Assembly (NCBI GenBank): GCA_946481465.1
Contig: CAMLOC010000009.1
Span: forward strand, 1-16,927
Direction: 5' to 3'
DNA: 16,927 nucleotides
Source: an uncultured Shinella sp.
Lineage (GTDB): Bacteria > Pseudomonadota > Alphaproteobacteria > Rhizobiales > Rhizobiaceae
The notes under the pieces: generated by a model
What the model saw: only the letters and a program-made list of their open reading frames with translations
Databases searched by the model: none
Told to the model about the DNA's origin: nothing
Shown here: piece by piece, positions 16,750 through 16,927 of the stretch
Position numbering within the stretch: position 1 is the stretch's first letter
Layout: every line of letters begins with the position of its first letter
Position numbers and translations under genes: made by a program

Positions 16750-16927
16750 CCGATCTTCTCTTCAGCCTGCCCGGCCTTGCCGCGGTCGTCGTGCTCATCG
16801 TCGCCGGCGCCGTGCAGGGCTCCACCGGCTTCGGCTTCAACATGCTTGCCGCGCCGCTGCTCGCCGTCATCGAGCCCGCCTTCGTGCCCGGCGCCATGCT
16901 GACCCTGGCGATGGTGGTGAGTGCCGG
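16746..16927 (+). CDS. Start of a TSUP (TauE/SafE) family membrane transporter, truncated by window end
   Basis: Only the first 60 residues are visible. They form one long hydrophobic segment (about 8-22), the family signature [18 protein letters not shown] at 24-41, and a second hydrophobic stretch. The STGFG motif is typical of TSUP (PF01925) proteins, which include exporters of sulfite, sulfoacetate and other small organic anions. The ATG at 16746 overlaps the ATPase stop, so it belongs to the same operon and may export a product of the catabolic reaction. The substrate cannot be told from this fragment. Confidence 0.8.
   Translation, partial: MTDLLFSLPGLAAVVVLIVAGAVQGSTGFGFNMLAAPLLAVIEPAFVPGAMLTLAMVVSA

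Overview
This is a densely packed, GC-rich window of about 16.9 kb with short or overlapping gene junctions and almost no non-coding DNA. The gene families (erythronate/threonate catabolism genes, an opine-oxidase-like trio, a large peptide-type ABC transporter) and the base composition suggest an alphaproteobacterium of the Rhizobiales, such as Rhizobium, Ensifer, Shinella, Mesorhizobium or Ochrobactrum. That placement is inference from gene content, not from a marker gene.

Region 1 (1-4406, + strand) is a four-carbon acid-sugar operon. It holds the end of an unidentified gene, a divergent shikimate/quinate dehydrogenase homologue, D-erythronate dehydrogenase (denD), 2-oxo-tetronate isomerase (otnI) and 3-oxo-tetronate 4-kinase (otnK, DUF1537). 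In the known pathway, DenD oxidises the C4 sugar acid, OtnI interconverts keto-tetronates, OtnK phosphorylates the 3-oxo acid, and the decarboxylase OtnC completes conversion to a triose phosphate. OtnC is absent here. The next start after otnK has a good ribosome binding site and GTGA coupling, but it opens only a 23-codon frame that dies inside the convergent regulator gene, which suggests the operon was cut at this point.

Region 2 (4435-5506) is a LysR-type regulator on the - strand, divergent from the next operon. The 106-bp shared promoter region carries an AT-rich tract and a 20-bp interrupted palindrome.

Region 3 (5507-16927, + strand) looks like one long operon. It encodes a three-part flavin/iron-sulfur dehydrogenase of the OoxAB/HcnABC/hydroxyproline-dehydrogenase type; a peptide-type periplasmic binding protein; a 58-aa small protein; an amidase-signature hydrolase; a second, closely related binding protein; two permeases; two ATPases; and the start of a TSUP (TauE/SafE) membrane transporter. 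Most junctions are start/stop overlaps. The simplest reading is that an amide- or peptide-like (perhaps opine-like) compound is imported by the ABC transporter, hydrolysed by the amidase, and its amine part oxidised by the dehydrogenase, under control of the LysR protein. The substrate cannot be read from the sequence.

The most interesting points are the 58-aa reading frame fitted between binding protein and amidase (a possible GatC/AtzG-like partner), the altered cysteine pattern in the small iron-sulfur subunit, the equal-length twin binding proteins flanking the amidase, the changed substrate pocket of the AroE homologue, and the truncated gene start after otnK.
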